Counted from the stretch's first letter, positions 18,667 to 27,940 are shown. The stretch: DNA of 64,000 nucleotides from Paracoccus denitrificans (GCF_900100045.1 NZ_FNEA01000004.1:62001-126000); one strand, 5' to 3'. Notes: a model not told the origin generated them from the sequence alone. A program made the numbers and translations.

Positions 18667-19059
18667 TCAGCCCGGTTCCGGCACGAAGCGCAGCGCCACG
18701 CCGTTGATGCAATAGCGCAGGCCCGTGGGCGGCGGGCCGTCGGGAAAGACATGGCCCAGATGCGCGTCGCAGCGGTGGCAACGCACCTCGGTGCGGATCA
18801 TGCCGTGGGTGATGTCGCGATGCTCGTCGATCTTGCCGCCGGGCTGGGAAAAGCTGGGCCAGCCGCAATGGCTTTCAAACTTGGCATCGCCGTCGAACAG
18901 CCGTGCCCCGCAGCAGACGCATTCGTAATGCCCCGGCCCCTTGGGAAAGCCCGGATGCGAGAACGGCCGCTCGGTTCCCGCCTGCCGGGTCACGCGATAG
19001 GTTTCGGGATCCAGCTCTGCGCGCCACTCCGCATCGGTCTTGGTGATCCGCTCTGACAT
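18667..19059 (-). CDS. msrB: Methionine-R-sulfoxide reductase
   Basis: MsrB repairs methionine-R-sulfoxide in oxidised proteins. The 130-residue enzyme has two zinc-binding pairs (C-V-C-C near 47-50 and C-H-R-C near 95-98), the substrate motif G-W-P-S-F, and the catalytic cysteine in R-Y-C-I-N. There is no signal peptide, so it is cytoplasmic. It is convergent with bamE and divergent from the olsB-like gene. Confidence 0.95.
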   Translation of the reverse strand: MSERITKTDAEWRAELDPETYRVTRQAGTERPFSHPGFPKGPGHYECVCCGARLFDGDAKFESHCGWPSFSQPGGKIDEHRDITHGMIRTEVRCHRCDAHLGHVFPDGPPPTGLRYCINGVALRFVPEPG

Positions 19060-19157
19060 CTTCGCCCTTCAATCCTGCTATGCTGCTGTTACAAGATAGG
19101 CGCAGTGTGGTTGTTAACAAGTCGAAGTGGGCCGGTCTACGGATCGGGCGGGGCGTC

Positions 19158-19913
19158 ATGATGTCATTCAGCAAGGGCCGCTATGTGGTCGGCTTTGCCG
19201 AAAGTGCCGAGAATATCCGTGAGGCGCAGCGGCTGCGCTGGCTTTGCTTTCTGGGCCGCCGGCCTGGTGCCGAGGCATCAGGGGCGCTGGATGCCGACGA
19301 TTACGACGAGCGTTGCAACCATGTGCTGATTCGCGACGACTCTACCGGCGCGCTGGTTGCGTGCTTTCGCATGTTGACGCTGTCGGGCGGGGCCGAGATC
19401 GGCGACAGCTATTCCGCGCGCCATTACAACCTGTCGCGGCTGCGCGATTTCGACGGCCGCATGGTCGAGATCGGCCGTTTCTGCATCCATCCCGAATGGC
19501 GCGACCCGGATATCCTGCGCCTCGCCTGGGGCGCGCTGGCCCGCCATGTCGACGACGAGCGCATCGAGATGCTTTTCGGCTGCTCCAGCTTCGTGGGCAC
19601 CGATACGGACGGCTATGAGGACGCATTCGCCATGCTGCGCGAGCGGCATCTGGCGCCGAAGCGCTGGCTGCCGCGCGTGAAGGCGCCGCAGGTGTTTCGC
19701 TTTGCCCGCGCGCTGCGGCTGCGCAAGCCGGATCCGCGCCGGGCCATGGCGGCGATGCCGCCGCTTCTGCGCTCATACCTGGCCATGGGGGGCTGGGTCA
19801 GCGATCATGCGGTGGTGGACCGCCAACTCGACACGCTGCATGTCTTTACCGGGCTGGAGATTCGCGCCATTCCCCCCGAGCGGGCGAAGCTCTTGCGCGC
19901 GGTTGGGGCGTAA
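19158..19913 (+). CDS. olsB: Ornithine-acyl-ACP N-acyltransferase (OlsB-like)
   Basis: OlsB transfers a 3-hydroxy fatty acid from acyl carrier protein to ornithine, the first step of ornithine lipid synthesis. The protein of about 251 residues has a GNAT-type Acetyltransf_5 domain: [14 protein letters not shown] near the start, [17 protein letters not shown] near residue 117, and [10 protein letters not shown]. The family assignment is firm and the substrate follows from the family. ATG 19161 is as likely as 19158. No olsA gene is visible. Confidence 0.75.
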   Translation: MMSFSKGRYVVGFAESAENIREAQRLRWLCFLGRRPGAEASGALDADDYDERCNHVLIRDDSTGALVACFRMLTLSGGAEIGDSYSARHYNLSRLRDFDGRMVEIGRFCIHPEWRDPDILRLAWGALARHVDDERIEMLFGCSSFVGTDTDGYEDAFAMLRERHLAPKRWLPRVKAPQVFRFARALRLRKPDPRRAMAAMPPLLRSYLAMGGWVSDHAVVDRQLDTLHVFTGLEIRAIPPERAKLLRAVGA

Positions 19914-19956
19914 GCCGGCTTTGCATCCGCCGCGCAAAGCGCCTATGTGCCGGCGC

Positions 19957-21087
19957 ATGAGCGACAAATTCTCCTTCTCCGTCTCGGCCACCGACGGCCG
20001 CGCCCGCAGCGGGGTGATCCACACGCCGCGCGGCGAGATCCGCACCCCCGCCTTCATGCCGGTCGGCACCGCTGCCACGGTCAAGGCCATGCTGCCCGAA
20101 TCGGTGCGCGCCACCGGCGCCGACATCCTGCTGGGCAATACCTATCACCTGATGCTGCGCCCGGGCGCGGAACGCATCGCCCGGCTGGGCGGGTTGCACG
20201 AGTTCATGAACTGGCCGCGCCCGATCCTGACCGATTCGGGCGGGTTCCAGGTCATGTCGCTGTCCAGCCTGCGCAAGCTGACCGAAGAGGGCGTGACGTT
20301 TTCCAGCCATATCGACGGCTCCAAGCATCACCTCTCGCCCGAAACCAGCATGGAGATCCAGCGCCTGCTGGGCTCGGACATCGTCATGGCCTTCGACGAA
20401 TGCCCGGCGCTGCCGGCCTCGGAAGAGGAGGTGGCGAAATCCATGCGCATGTCGATGCGTTGGGCGCAGCGTAGCCGCGACGCCTTTGGCGACCGGCCGG
20501 GGCATGCGCTTTTCGGCATCATGCAAGGCGGCGTCACTCGCGAATTGCGCGAGGAATCGGCCGAGGCGCTGAAGGCCATCGGCTTCGAGGGCTATGCCAT
20601 CGGCGGCCTCGCCGTGGGCGAGGGGCAGGAGGCGATGTTCGGCGTGCTCGACTATGCGCCCGGCTTCCTGCCCGAGGACAAGCCGCGCTATCTGATGGGC
20701 GTGGGCAAGCCCGACGACATCGTCGGCGCGGTGCTGCGCGGCGTGGACATGATGGATTGCGTGCTGCCCTCGCGTTCGGGGCGCACGGGGCAGGCCTGGA
20801 CCCGGCGCGGGCAGGTCAACATCAAGAACGCGCGTCATGCCGACGACCCGCGCCCGCTGGACGCGGATTGCACCTGCCCGGCTTGCACCGGCTACAGCCG
20901 TGCCTATCTTCACCATGTCTTCCGCGCTGGCGAGATGATCTCGGGCATGCTGCTGACCTGGCACAACCTGCATTACTTCCAGGAGCTGATGGCCGGGCTG
21001 CGCGATGCCATCGGGCGCGGCGCCCTGGCCGGCTTTGTCGCCGAATTCGAGGCAATGCGGGCACAGGGCGACATCGATCCGCTGTGA
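19957..21087 (+). CDS. tgt: tRNA-guanine transglycosylase
   Basis: Tgt replaces guanine-34 with preQ1 in tRNAs for Asp, Asn, His and Tyr, on the way to queuosine. The 376-residue TIM-barrel enzyme has D-S-G-G-F-Q-V-M near residue 92, F-D-E-C-P, G-I-M-Q-G-G, G-G-L-A-V-G-E, and the zinc site formed by C-T-C-P-A-C and a later histidine near residues 306-340. ATG 19957 fits the family start. No other queuosine genes are in the window. Confidence 0.96.
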   Translation: MSDKFSFSVSATDGRARSGVIHTPRGEIRTPAFMPVGTAATVKAMLPESVRATGADILLGNTYHLMLRPGAERIARLGGLHEFMNWPRPILTDSGGFQVMSLSSLRKLTEEGVTFSSHIDGSKHHLSPETSMEIQRLLGSDIVMAFDECPALPASEEEVAKSMRMSMRWAQRSRDAFGDRPGHALFGIMQGGVTRELREESAEALKAIGFEGYAIGGLAVGEGQEAMFGVLDYAPGFLPEDKPRYLMGVGKPDDIVGAVLRGVDMMDCVLPSRSGRTGQAWTRRGQVNIKNARHADDPRPLDADCTCPACTGYSRAYLHHVFRAGEMISGMLLTWHNLHYFQELMAGLRDAIGRGALAGFVAEFEAMRAQGDIDPL

Positions 21088-21175
21088 AACGCTGGGTCGT
21101 GCCTTGAATTTCGGCGAAGCTTCGATAATCCCGAAGAGAATCGCCGGCGGCATGACCGCCCCCTGAAGGAAGCCT

Positions 21176-22381
21176 ATGCCCGCAAACGCCCTGAACGACC
21201 GCAAGCCCGAGATCCGCACCCTGAGCACCACGGCCGAACTGGCCGAGTTCTGCGAACTGGCCAAGGCCGAGCCCTATGTCACGCTCGACACCGAATTCCT
21301 GCGCGAACGGACCTATTACTCCAAGCTTTGCCTGATCCAGGCCGCCCTGCCGCCGGCATCGGCCACCAAGGCTGCGGGCGGGCTTTCCGTGCTGATCGAC
21401 CCTCTGGTCGAGGGGTTGTCGCTAGAGCCGCTCTACGACCTGTTCCGGCACAAGCCGACGGTCAAGGTCTTCCACGCCGCGCGGCAGGATCTGGAGATCT
21501 TTTTCCACGACGCCGGCGTCATGCCCGATCCGCTGTTCGACACCCAGATCGCCGCCATGGTCTGCGGCTTCGGCGAGCAGGTCGGCTATGAGACGCTGGT
21601 CAAGAAGATCGCACGCCAGCCCCTGGACAAGTCCTCGCGCTTCACCGACTGGTCGCACCGGCCGCTGTCGGATGCCCAGGCGGCCTATGCGCTGGCGGAC
21701 GTGACGCATCTGCGGGCGATCTACGAATTCCTTTCGGCCCAGCTCGACAAGACCGGACGCGCGCCCTGGCTTGCCGAAGAGGTCGCGGTGCTCCTGAACC
21801 CCGAAACCTACATCACCCGCCCGGAAGAGGCGTGGGAGCGGGTGCGCACCCGCTCCGGTTCGCCGCGCTTCCTGGCCGTGGTGCGCGAACTGGCGCGCTT
21901 CCGCGAGACCTATGCGCAAGAGCGCGACATACCCCGCGCCCGGGTGTTCAAGGACGATGCGCTGATCGAGCTGGCCTCGACCAAGCCGCTTTCCGAGGCC
22001 GATCTGGCCAAGTCCCGCCTGCTGTTGCGCGACGCCCGCCGGGGCGAGATCGCCAATGGCATCCTTTCGGCCGTCAAGGCCGGGGTCGAGGCGCGCGACC
22101 TGCCCAAGCCCGCCCCCGAGGAACCGGGCCGTCCCGGCAATGCCGCGCTGGCCGATCTGCTGCGCGTGCTGCTGAAGGCCAAGGCCGATGCGGCGGGCGT
22201 GGCGCCGCGGCTGATCGCCTCGGCCTCCGATCTCGACGCCATCGCCTCGGGCGCCCGCGACCTGCCGGCGCTGCATGGCTGGCGGGCCGAGGTCTTCGGC
22301 CATGACGCGCTGCGGCTCGCCTCGGGCGAGATTGCGCTTTCAGCCCAGGGCGGCGCGGTCAAGGTGGTGGCCTGCCCCTAG
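21176..22381 (+). CDS. rnd: Ribonuclease D
   Basis: RNase D trims the 3' ends of tRNA precursors. The 401-residue protein has the DEDD exonuclease domain in residues 10-185 (D-T-E-F near 39-42, then H-A-A-R-Q-D and a Y-A-L-A-D-V motif). HRDC-type nucleic-acid-binding domains fill the C-terminal half. ATG 21176 follows TGAAGGAAG. Its stop codon and that of the converging MgtC-like gene share the palindrome CTAG. Confidence 0.94.
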   Translation: MPANALNDRKPEIRTLSTTAELAEFCELAKAEPYVTLDTEFLRERTYYSKLCLIQAALPPASATKAAGGLSVLIDPLVEGLSLEPLYDLFRHKPTVKVFHAARQDLEIFFHDAGVMPDPLFDTQIAAMVCGFGEQVGYETLVKKIARQPLDKSSRFTDWSHRPLSDAQAAYALADVTHLRAIYEFLSAQLDKTGRAPWLAEEVAVLLNPETYITRPEEAWERVRTRSGSPRFLAVVRELARFRETYAQERDIPRARVFKDDALIELASTKPLSEADLAKSRLLLRDARRGEIANGILSAVKAGVEARDLPKPAPEEPGRPGNAALADLLRVLLKAKADAAGVAPRLIASASDLDAIASGARDLPALHGWRAEVFGHDALRLASGEIALSAQGGAVKVVACP

Positions 22382-22878
22382 TCTTCGTCGCCCCCGGCCA
22401 CCTCGCGGGCGGCGGGGCTGACAAGCACCCGGATCAGGTAAAGCACCACCATCGCCATGCCGGTGGCCATCAGCGCCAGCCGCAGGTCGCCGGTGCCGCA
22501 GCACAGCCCGACGGCGCCGCACAGCCACATCGAGGCGCCGGTGGTGATGCCGCGCACATTGCCCTTGTTGATGACGATGGACCCAGCGGCAAGGAAGGCC
22601 ACGCCGGCCGTCACCGCCTCGATCAGCCGCAGCGGGTCGGTGCGCTGCTGCTCTTCGTTCACCGGGCTGAAATCGACCAGTTCCATAGCCACCAGCGTGA
22701 AGCAGGCCGCCGCCAGGGCGATCAGCATATGCGTGCGCAGCCCGGCGGCGCGGGATTTGACCTCGCGTTCCCAGCCGATCACCCCGCCCAGCAGAACCGC
22801 CATGGTCAGCCGCAGGACGACCACGCCGGCGGGCAGGCTCATGGGGCGCGAGAACTCGCCCGCCAGCATGTCCAGCAT
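22378..22878 (-). CDS. MgtC/SapB family membrane protein
   Basis: The 166-residue protein has four to five membrane segments and the MgtC core: L-G-G-V-I-G-W-E-R-E (residues 31-40), R-A-A-G-L-R-T-H-M-L-I, and G-A-S-M-W-L-C-G-A-V-G. Relatives respond to low magnesium or to intracellular survival, but many environmental members have no known role. It starts 4 bases after hisE on the same strand, so it may ride on the his transcript. I take ATG 22878 as the start. Confidence 0.85.
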   Translation of the reverse strand: MLDMLAGEFSRPMSLPAGVVVLRLTMAVLLGGVIGWEREVKSRAAGLRTHMLIALAAACFTLVAMELVDFSPVNEEQQRTDPLRLIEAVTAGVAFLAAGSIVINKGNVRGITTGASMWLCGAVGLCCGTGDLRLALMATGMAMVVLYLIRVLVSPAAREVAGGDED

Positions 22879-22882
22879 GATG

Positions 22883-23209
22883 TCACTTTCGAGACGCTTT
22901 TTCCTCGATCCCCGAACGCCCCTCGCGGCGGTCGAGTTCATTTTCCACGTCGGAAAGCGTCACGTCGCGCGCGGCAAGCATGACCAGCAGGTGATAAAGC
23001 GTGTCGGCCGCCTCGGAGATCAGTTTGGCGCGGTCGCCCTTGACCGCCTCGATGATCGCCTCCACGGCCTCTTCGCCGAATTTCTCGGCGCATTTCTCGG
23101 GACCCTTGGCCAGCAGCTTGGCGGTCCAGCTGGTCTCGGGGTCGGCACCTTTGCGTGCTGCGATGGTCTCGGCCAGGCGGTGAAGGCCGGTCGGGTGCGG
23201 GCCGCTCAT
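22883..23209 (-). CDS. hisE: Phosphoribosyl-ATP pyrophosphatase
   Basis: HisE hydrolyses phosphoribosyl-ATP to phosphoribosyl-AMP, the second step of histidine synthesis. The 108-residue protein is a single-domain form not fused to HisI. It has S-W-T-A-K-L-L, the metal-binding E-E-A-x-E motif ([13 protein letters not shown]) and [12 protein letters not shown]. Its ATG overlaps the hisF stop by four bases. Confidence 0.93.
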   Translation of the reverse strand: MSGPHPTGLHRLAETIAARKGADPETSWTAKLLAKGPEKCAEKFGEEAVEAIIEAVKGDRAKLISEAADTLYHLLVMLAARDVTLSDVENELDRREGRSGIEEKASRK

Positions 23210-23967
23210 GTCAGCCGCACCGGGATGCCGGCGGCGGCCAGGTGCTCCTTGGCCTCGCGCACGGTGAAGGTGCCGAAATGAAAGATCGAGGCCGCCAGCA
23301 CCGCCGAGGCATGGCCCTCCAGCACGCCCTCGGCCAGATGCTCCAGCATGCCGACCCCGCCCGAGGCGATGACCGGGATCGTGACCGCATCGGCCACGGC
23401 GCGGGTCAGCGGGATGTTGAAGCCGGACTTGGTGCCGTCGCGGTCCATGCTGGTCAGCAGGATCTCGCCCGCGCCCTTGGCGGCGACGGTGCGGGCGAAT
23501 TCCACCGCGTCGATGCCGGTGGGCTTGCGGCCGCCATGGGTGAAGATCTCCCACTTGCCGGGCGCCACGGTCTTGGCGTCGATGGCGCAGACGATGCACT
23601 GGCTGCCGAAACGGTCGGCGGCCTCGGCGATCACGTCCGGGTTTGCGACGGCGGCCGAGTTGAAGCTGACCTTGTCGGCCCCGGCCAGCAGCAGGGCACG
23701 CACGTCCTGGTGGCTGCGCACGCCGCCGCCCACGGTCAGCGGCACGAAACAGGCCTCGGCCGTGCGCGTCACCAGGTCGTACATGGTGCCGCGATTCTCA
23801 TGCGTGGCGTGGATGTCGAGAAAGCAGATCTCGTCCGCGCCGGCCGCGTCATAGGCGCGCGCCGCCTCGACCGGATCGCCGGCATCGCGAAGGTCGACGA
23901 AGTTCACGCCCTTGACCACGCGGCCATCGGCGACATCCAGGCAGGGGATCACACGGGTCTTCAGCAT
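23206..23967 (-). CDS. hisF: Imidazole glycerol phosphate synthase, cyclase subunit
   Basis: HisF uses ammonia from HisH to close the imidazole ring, giving imidazole glycerol phosphate and AICAR. The 253-residue barrel has the catalytic aspartate in P-C-L-D-V near residue 11, the second one in C-A-I-D-A-K near 130, and phosphate-binding G-G-G-V-R and A-S-G-G-V-G. It lies between hisA and hisE on the minus strand. Confidence 0.97.
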   Translation of the reverse strand: MLKTRVIPCLDVADGRVVKGVNFVDLRDAGDPVEAARAYDAAGADEICFLDIHATHENRGTMYDLVTRTAEACFVPLTVGGGVRSHQDVRALLLAGADKVSFNSAAVANPDVIAEAADRFGSQCIVCAIDAKTVAPGKWEIFTHGGRKPTGIDAVEFARTVAAKGAGEILLTSMDRDGTKSGFNIPLTRAVADAVTIPVIASGGVGMLEHLAEGVLEGHASAVLAASIFHFGTFTVREAKEHLAAAGIPVRLT

Positions 23968-23994
23968 GATGCCTTGTTACCTCGCCCGCCGCAT

Positions 23995-24711
23995 TCAGGC
24001 CAGCGCCTTCAGCGCCGCATTCAGGTCGATGGCGCCGTCGTAAAGCGCCCGGCCGGAAATCGCCCCGGCGATGACCCCGGTCGCGCGCAGCGCCATCAGG
24101 TCCTGCATCGAGCTGACCCCGCCCGAGGCGATGACCGGAACGTTGACCGCCCGTGCCAGCGCCTCGGTCGCGGCGATGTTGGGACCGGCCATGGCGCCGT
24201 CGCGGTCGATGTCGGTATAGATGATCGCGGCGACGCCCGCGTCCTCGAAGCGATGCGCAAGGTCGACGACGTTCACGTCGGTTTCCTCGGCCCAGCCGCG
24301 CGTCGCCACCCGGCCGCCGCGCGCGTCGATGCCCACGGCGATCTTGCCGGGGAATGCCATCGCCGCCTCGCGTACCAGTTCGGGCTGCTCGACCGCCACC
24401 GTGCCCAGGATCACCCGTGCCAGCCCGCGGTCCAGCCAGCCTTCGATGGTCGCCATGTCGCGGATGCCGCCGCCCAGCTGGACGGGCAGGTCGATGGCGG
24501 CCAGGATCGCCTCGACCGCGGCGGCGTTCACCGGCTTGCCGGCAAAGGCGCCGTTCAGGTCGACCAGATGCAGCCATTCCGCCCCGGCGTCGCGAAAGGC
24601 GCGGGCCTGGGCGGCGGGGTCGGTGCCGAAGACGGTCGCCGCCTCCATGTCGCCGCGCAGCAGGCGCACGCAATTGCCGTCCTTGAGGTCGATCGCGGGA
24701 TAAAGGATCAT
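23995..24711 (-). CDS. hisA: ProFAR isomerase
   Basis: HisA isomerises ProFAR to PRFAR, the substrate of HisF. The 238-residue barrel begins [12 protein letters not shown] with catalytic Asp8. It also has L-G-G-G-I-R-D near residue 80, the second acidic residue in Y-T-D-I-D-R-D-G-A, and A-S-G-G-V-S. ATG 24711 fits the family. It begins a hisA-hisF-hisE run that is separated from hisB-hisH by a gene on the other strand. Confidence 0.96.
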   Translation of the reverse strand: MILYPAIDLKDGNCVRLLRGDMEAATVFGTDPAAQARAFRDAGAEWLHLVDLNGAFAGKPVNAAAVEAILAAIDLPVQLGGGIRDMATIEGWLDRGLARVILGTVAVEQPELVREAAMAFPGKIAVGIDARGGRVATRGWAEETDVNVVDLAHRFEDAGVAAIIYTDIDRDGAMAGPNIAATEALARAVNVPVIASGGVSSMQDLMALRATGVIAGAISGRALYDGAIDLNAALKALA

Positions 24712-24870
24712 CGCATCTCTCCTGATAGCGTGGCGCCCCTTTGCCACAGCCGGCGCCGATCCGAAAGGCCCCGGGTCCCGCGGCCGCGACCTCACGTCAG
24801 GCTTGATCGCGGGCGGCCGGCACCCGCATCCTGCACCCGGGACCATAGCCCCAGGGGAGGGGGAATCACC

Positions 24871-25257
24871 ATGAGGACACTGGCTCTTGCCGCTTTGCTC
24901 GCGCTTGCGGGCACCACCGCCCAGGCCGAGGGCATCGGCGGCATCTTCCAGACCCAGGCCAATGACGACGGCAATGTCGGCATGGTCGAGTTCTACGATT
25001 GCGGCGGCAAGTATTGCGGCAGGCTGATCAAGAGCTTCGACAAGGCGGGCAAGGAGATCAAGTCGCCTCATGCCGGCAAGAACATCGTCGCCGGCATGAC
25101 CGACGATGGCGGCGGCAAGTTCTCGGGCGGCACGATCTGGGACCCGGGCGCCGACAAGACCTACAAGTCGAAGATGCAGCTCGACGGCAAGACGCTGAAC
25201 GTCTCGGGCTGCGTCGCGGTCTTCTGCAAGACGCAACGCTGGGTCCAGGTCAAATAG
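24871..25257 (+). CDS. DUF2147 exported small protein
   Basis: The 128-residue protein has a signal peptide (residues 1-19, A-Q-A cleavage) and the DUF2147 domain: [25 protein letters not shown] and S-G-C-V-A-V-F-C-K. Four cysteines could form two disulfides in the periplasm. The function is unknown. It sits on the opposite strand inside the histidine cluster, between hisH and hisA. Its start follows CAGGGGAGGGGG. Confidence 0.85.
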   Translation: MRTLALAALLALAGTTAQAEGIGGIFQTQANDDGNVGMVEFYDCGGKYCGRLIKSFDKAGKEIKSPHAGKNIVAGMTDDGGGKFSGGTIWDPGADKTYKSKMQLDGKTLNVSGCVAVFCKTQRWVQVK

Positions 25258-25260
25258 CGG

Positions 25261-25345
25261 CCCGGCTTCTTTCCGTTTTCCAAATACCCCGGGGACGCCC
25301 TTCGGGCCCCGTCGAGGGGCCTGAAGGGCGGGGGGCAGAGCCCCC
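25261..25345 (-). repeat. GAGTATTTGG-type element, copy d (long form)
   Basis: Read on the minus strand after hisH: hairpin GGGGGC-TCT-GCCCCC (25345-25331), a second hairpin GCCC-GAA-GGGC, then GGGGTATTTGG and AAAACGGAAAG with AAGCCGGG. The order of two hairpins and tail matches copy g after metK. It lies 12 bases beyond the hisH stop. Confidence 0.75.
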
Positions 25346-25356
25346 GGCCGCGCCCC

Positions 25357-25986
25357 TCACGGGCGCCAGCGCAGGAAGTTGCCGATGATGTGCAGGCCGA
25401 CGGCCTGCGACTTCTCGGGATGGAACTGGGTGCCGACGATATTGTCGCGCCCGACCACCGCCGTCACCGGCCCGCCGTAATCGACAGTGGCCAGCAGATG
25501 CGCCGGATTGGCGACGCGGAACTGCCAGCTATGCACGAAATAGGCGTGATCGCCGGTCGCGATGCCGTCCAGCAGCGGATGCGGGCGCAGCACCGTCAGG
25601 TCGTTCCAGCCCATATGCGGCACCTTCAGGCCGGGGGCGTCGATGGCGTCGATCTCGCCGCCGATCCAGCCCAGCCCCTGGGTGTCGCGATATTCGTGCC
25701 CGGTCTCGGCCAGCATCTGCATGCCGACGCAGATGCCCATGAAGGGCACGGCGCGGTCCAGCACCGCCTCGCGCAGCGCCTCGACCATGCCGGGCACGGC
25801 ATCCAGTGCCGCGCGGCAGGCCGGAAAGGCGCCATCGCCCGGCAGCACGATGCGGTCGGCGCGCGCGACCGCATCGGGGTCCGAGGTCACCACCACTTCG
25901 GCCCCCGCCTCGCGCCCCATCAGCGCAAAGGCCTTTTCAGCCGAATGCAGGTTGCCGCTGTCGTAATCGACCAGGGCCACCCGCAT
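25357..25986 (-). CDS. hisH: Imidazole glycerol phosphate synthase, amidotransferase subunit
   Basis: HisH releases ammonia from glutamine for HisF. The 209-residue class I glutamine amidotransferase has the nucleophile cysteine in G-I-C-V-G-M-Q-M-L (near residue 83), the oxyanion region P-G-D-G-A-F, and the His-Glu pair in F-H-P-E-K-S-Q near residue 190. Its ATG overlaps the hisB stop by one base, so hisB-hisH is one unit. Confidence 0.96.
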   Translation of the reverse strand: MRVALVDYDSGNLHSAEKAFALMGREAGAEVVVTSDPDAVARADRIVLPGDGAFPACRAALDAVPGMVEALREAVLDRAVPFMGICVGMQMLAETGHEYRDTQGLGWIGGEIDAIDAPGLKVPHMGWNDLTVLRPHPLLDGIATGDHAYFVHSWQFRVANPAHLLATVDYGGPVTAVVGRDNIVGTQFHPEKSQAVGLHIIGNFLRWRP

Positions 25987-26573
25987 CAGAGCGCGCCCTT
26001 GGTCGAGGGCAGCACGCCCGCCATGCGCGGGTCGGGCTCGACCGCCTCGCGCATGGCGCGGGCCACCGCCTTGAAGGCGGCCTCGGCGATGTGATGGGCG
26101 TTCAGCCCGTGGATGCGGTCGACATGCAGGGTGATCCCGCCATGGGTCGACAACGCCTGGAAGAATTCCCGCACCAGCTCGGTGTCGAACGTGCCGATCT
26201 TCTGCGCCGGGAAATCCACGTTCCAGACCAGATAGGGCCGCGCCGAAAGATCCAGCGCCGCACGGACCAGCGCATCGTCCATCGCCAGGTGGAACGAGCC
26301 ATAGCGCCGGATGCCCCGCTTGTCGCCAAGCGCCTGGGTCAGCGCCTGGCCGATGGCGATGCCGGTATCCTCGACCGTGTGGTGGTCGTCGATATGCAGG
26401 TCGCCCTTGGCCCGCACCGTCAGGTCGATCAGCGAATGCCGCGCCAGCTGGTCCAGCATGTGGTCGAAGAAGCCGACGCCGGTCCGGTTGTCGTAGCGGC
26501 CGGTGCCGTCGAGGTCCAGCTCGACCTCGATCTGCGTCTCGGCCGTTTCGCGGGTGATCTTTGCGCGGCGCAT
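25986..26573 (-). CDS. hisB: Imidazoleglycerol-phosphate dehydratase
   Basis: HisB dehydrates imidazole glycerol phosphate to imidazole acetol phosphate. The 195-residue protein is the single-function form without the phosphatase half. It has the manganese-binding motifs F-F-D-H-M-L and D-D-H-H-T-V-E-D (near 62-69), and the repeats [10 protein letters not shown] and G-I-T-L-H. It is first in the visible his cluster and diverges from a coiled-coil gene. Confidence 0.96.
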   Translation of the reverse strand: MRRAKITRETAETQIEVELDLDGTGRYDNRTGVGFFDHMLDQLARHSLIDLTVRAKGDLHIDDHHTVEDTGIAIGQALTQALGDKRGIRRYGSFHLAMDDALVRAALDLSARPYLVWNVDFPAQKIGTFDTELVREFFQALSTHGGITLHVDRIHGLNAHHIAEAAFKAVARAMREAVEPDPRMAGVLPSTKGAL

Positions 26574-26651
26574 CGCGTCCTCTCCTCATGCAGGCTTGCC
26601 GCCTTATAGGGCCCGATCCGGCGGCTGAAAAGCCGATGCGGCGGCGCGGAT

Positions 26652-26671
26652 CGGGCGGGAAGTCCCGCCCG
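26652..26671. promoter_or_regulatory. 20-base palindrome between hisB and the coiled-coil gene
   Basis: CGGGCGGGA-AG-TCCCGCCCG is a perfect 9-bp inverted repeat in the 177-base region between two divergent genes. Neither gene ends here, so a terminator is unlikely. A dyad operator or an RNA hairpin in one leader is possible. Confidence 0.35.
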
Positions 26672-26750
26672 TCCTTGTCATATGGCCGATCCAATGCGAA
26701 AAGTGACGGGCAAGCCCCAAAGGACAAGCGACCCGAAAGGATCCTGGCCG

Positions 26751-27386
26751 ATGAGAGAAGACCTGAACCTCAGCGAAAAGCGGCTGATCGCGGCGCTGGA
26801 CCGGATCGACCAATTCCTGGACCGCGTGGCCCAGGCGCGCCATGCCCCGCCGCCGGCATCCTCGGCCGAGGCAGAGGCGGTGCAAGTGCGGCTGCACGAG
26901 GCCGAGGCCGAGAATCGGCGTCTTTCGCAAGAGCTTGCCGCCCTGCACCAGCGCCAGGCCACCACGCTTTCCGACTGCGAGGCGCGGCTGGCCGAGGCGC
27001 ATCAGCGCCTGGTCGCGGTCGGGCAGGAAGCCGCGCAGCTGTCTGCCGCGAACGAGGCCCTGGCCGAGGCCAACCGTGCCTTCGTCGCGGCGCAAGGCGA
27101 GGGCGCGTCGCAGGACGATATCCGCCGCGCGCTGGAGGCCGAGATCGAATCGCTGCGCGCCGCCCGTGCCGCCGAGGTCGCGCAGATGGGCGAGATCGTC
27201 GACGCGCTGGACCGCATGATAGACGGCCCGGCGCCCCCGGCCCCCGCCGATGCGCCGCCCGCCATGGTCGAGACCCCGGCGCCGCCGGAAGCCGCGACCC
27301 TTGCCGGCGAGGCGCGGGAGGACGGCCCGCCCGAGGCGGCGGAGCTTGCCGGGGACGGCGCCACTCTGGACGGGGAAAGGGGCTGA
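26751..27386 (+). CDS. Coiled-coil protein upstream of zapA
   Basis: I do not recognise a named family. The 211-residue acidic protein begins with helix-forming E-K-R-L-I-A-A-L-D-R-I-D. A long predicted coiled coil follows (about residues 40-145, rich in A, E, L, Q, R with heptad leucines), and then a Pro/Ala/Glu-rich tail. It ends three bases before zapA, so the two are surely co-transcribed, which suggests a link to cell division (inference). ATG 26751 has AAAGGATCC upstream; an in-frame ATG at 26682 is possible. Confidence 0.7.
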   Translation: MREDLNLSEKRLIAALDRIDQFLDRVAQARHAPPPASSAEAEAVQVRLHEAEAENRRLSQELAALHQRQATTLSDCEARLAEAHQRLVAVGQEAAQLSAANEALAEANRAFVAAQGEGASQDDIRRALEAEIESLRAARAAEVAQMGEIVDALDRMIDGPAPPAPADAPPAMVETPAPPEAATLAGEAREDGPPEAAELAGDGATLDGERG

Positions 27387-27389
27387 GCG

Positions 27390-27752
27390 ATGGCCGAAGT
27401 GGATTTCTCGATCGGGCACAAGGCCTATACCCTAGCCTGCCAGGAGGGCGAGGAGCGGTTGCTGAAGCGCGCCGCCGGCCTGCTGGATGCCGAGGCCCAG
27501 GTGATTCTGGAACAGGCGGGCCGGATGCCTGAGCCGCGGCTCCTGCTGCTGTCGGGGCTGATGCTGGCCGACCGCACCTCGGGGCTGGAGGACCGCGTCG
27601 CCACGCTTGAGCGCGAGTTGGCGCGGCTGAAATCCAATCCGCAGCGCGTCGAGGTCCCGGTGGTGCCCGAGAGCCTGAGCGAGGCCATGGCGGAGCTGGC
27701 GGCGCGGGCCGAGGCCCTGGCCCAGAAGGCCGAGGACCAGTCGGCGGACTGA
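27390..27752 (+). CDS. zapA: Cell division protein ZapA
   Basis: ZapA binds FtsZ and cross-links Z-ring filaments. The 120-residue protein has the family's N-terminal V-x-F-x-I-G-x-K-x-Y-x-L-x-C pattern (residues 4-17), the E-E-R-L-L-K-R-A-A region, and a long C-terminal helix that would form the tetramer coiled coil. The start is three bases after the coiled-coil gene. A candidate 6S RNA follows, as commonly found next to zapA. Confidence 0.9.
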   Translation: MAEVDFSIGHKAYTLACQEGEERLLKRAAGLLDAEAQVILEQAGRMPEPRLLLLSGLMLADRTSGLEDRVATLERELARLKSNPQRVEVPVVPESLSEAMAELAARAEALAQKAEDQSAD

Positions 27753-27772
27753 GCGCCGTCGGCGCCGTCCCT

Positions 27773-27800
27773 GGAGTATTTGCAGAACGGTGAAGATGGG
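27773..27800 (+). repeat. GAGTATTTGG-type element, copy e
   Basis: GGAGTATTTGC and AGAACGGTGAAG lie 21 bases after the zapA stop in the sense orientation. The preceding hairpin is weak (GGCGCCGTC region). The element runs into the candidate 6S RNA. Confidence 0.65.
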
Positions 27801-27940
27801 GCCGTGGCCCGCCGTATGGCAGCGGTGTTCGTCGCGATGCGATGTCCCCGGGCACGGGGCGAGCGGCCTTTCGTCGCGCTTTGCGACACGGCGGCAGAGG
27901 CGGGCGCGTCGTCAGGCCCCTTGGTCCGAATATCTTTTCC
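27790..27940 (+). ncRNA. ssrS: Candidate 6S RNA
   Basis: The 313-base gap after zapA holds no convincing reading frame but is rich in structure. GGGGCC (27798-27803) can close with GGCCCC (27915-27920). Inside lie a conserved-looking G-C-G-G-TGTTCG segment (27822-27831), a CCCCG/CGGGG hairpin (27846-27859), a GTCGC/GCGAC hairpin (27873-27887) and GGCGGCAGAGGC. 6S RNA normally sits beside zapA and carries a TGTTCG motif on its 5' side. The ends are approximate. The rest of the gap, to 28065, contains only the leader of the next gene with TATATA at about 28029. Confidence 0.45.
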
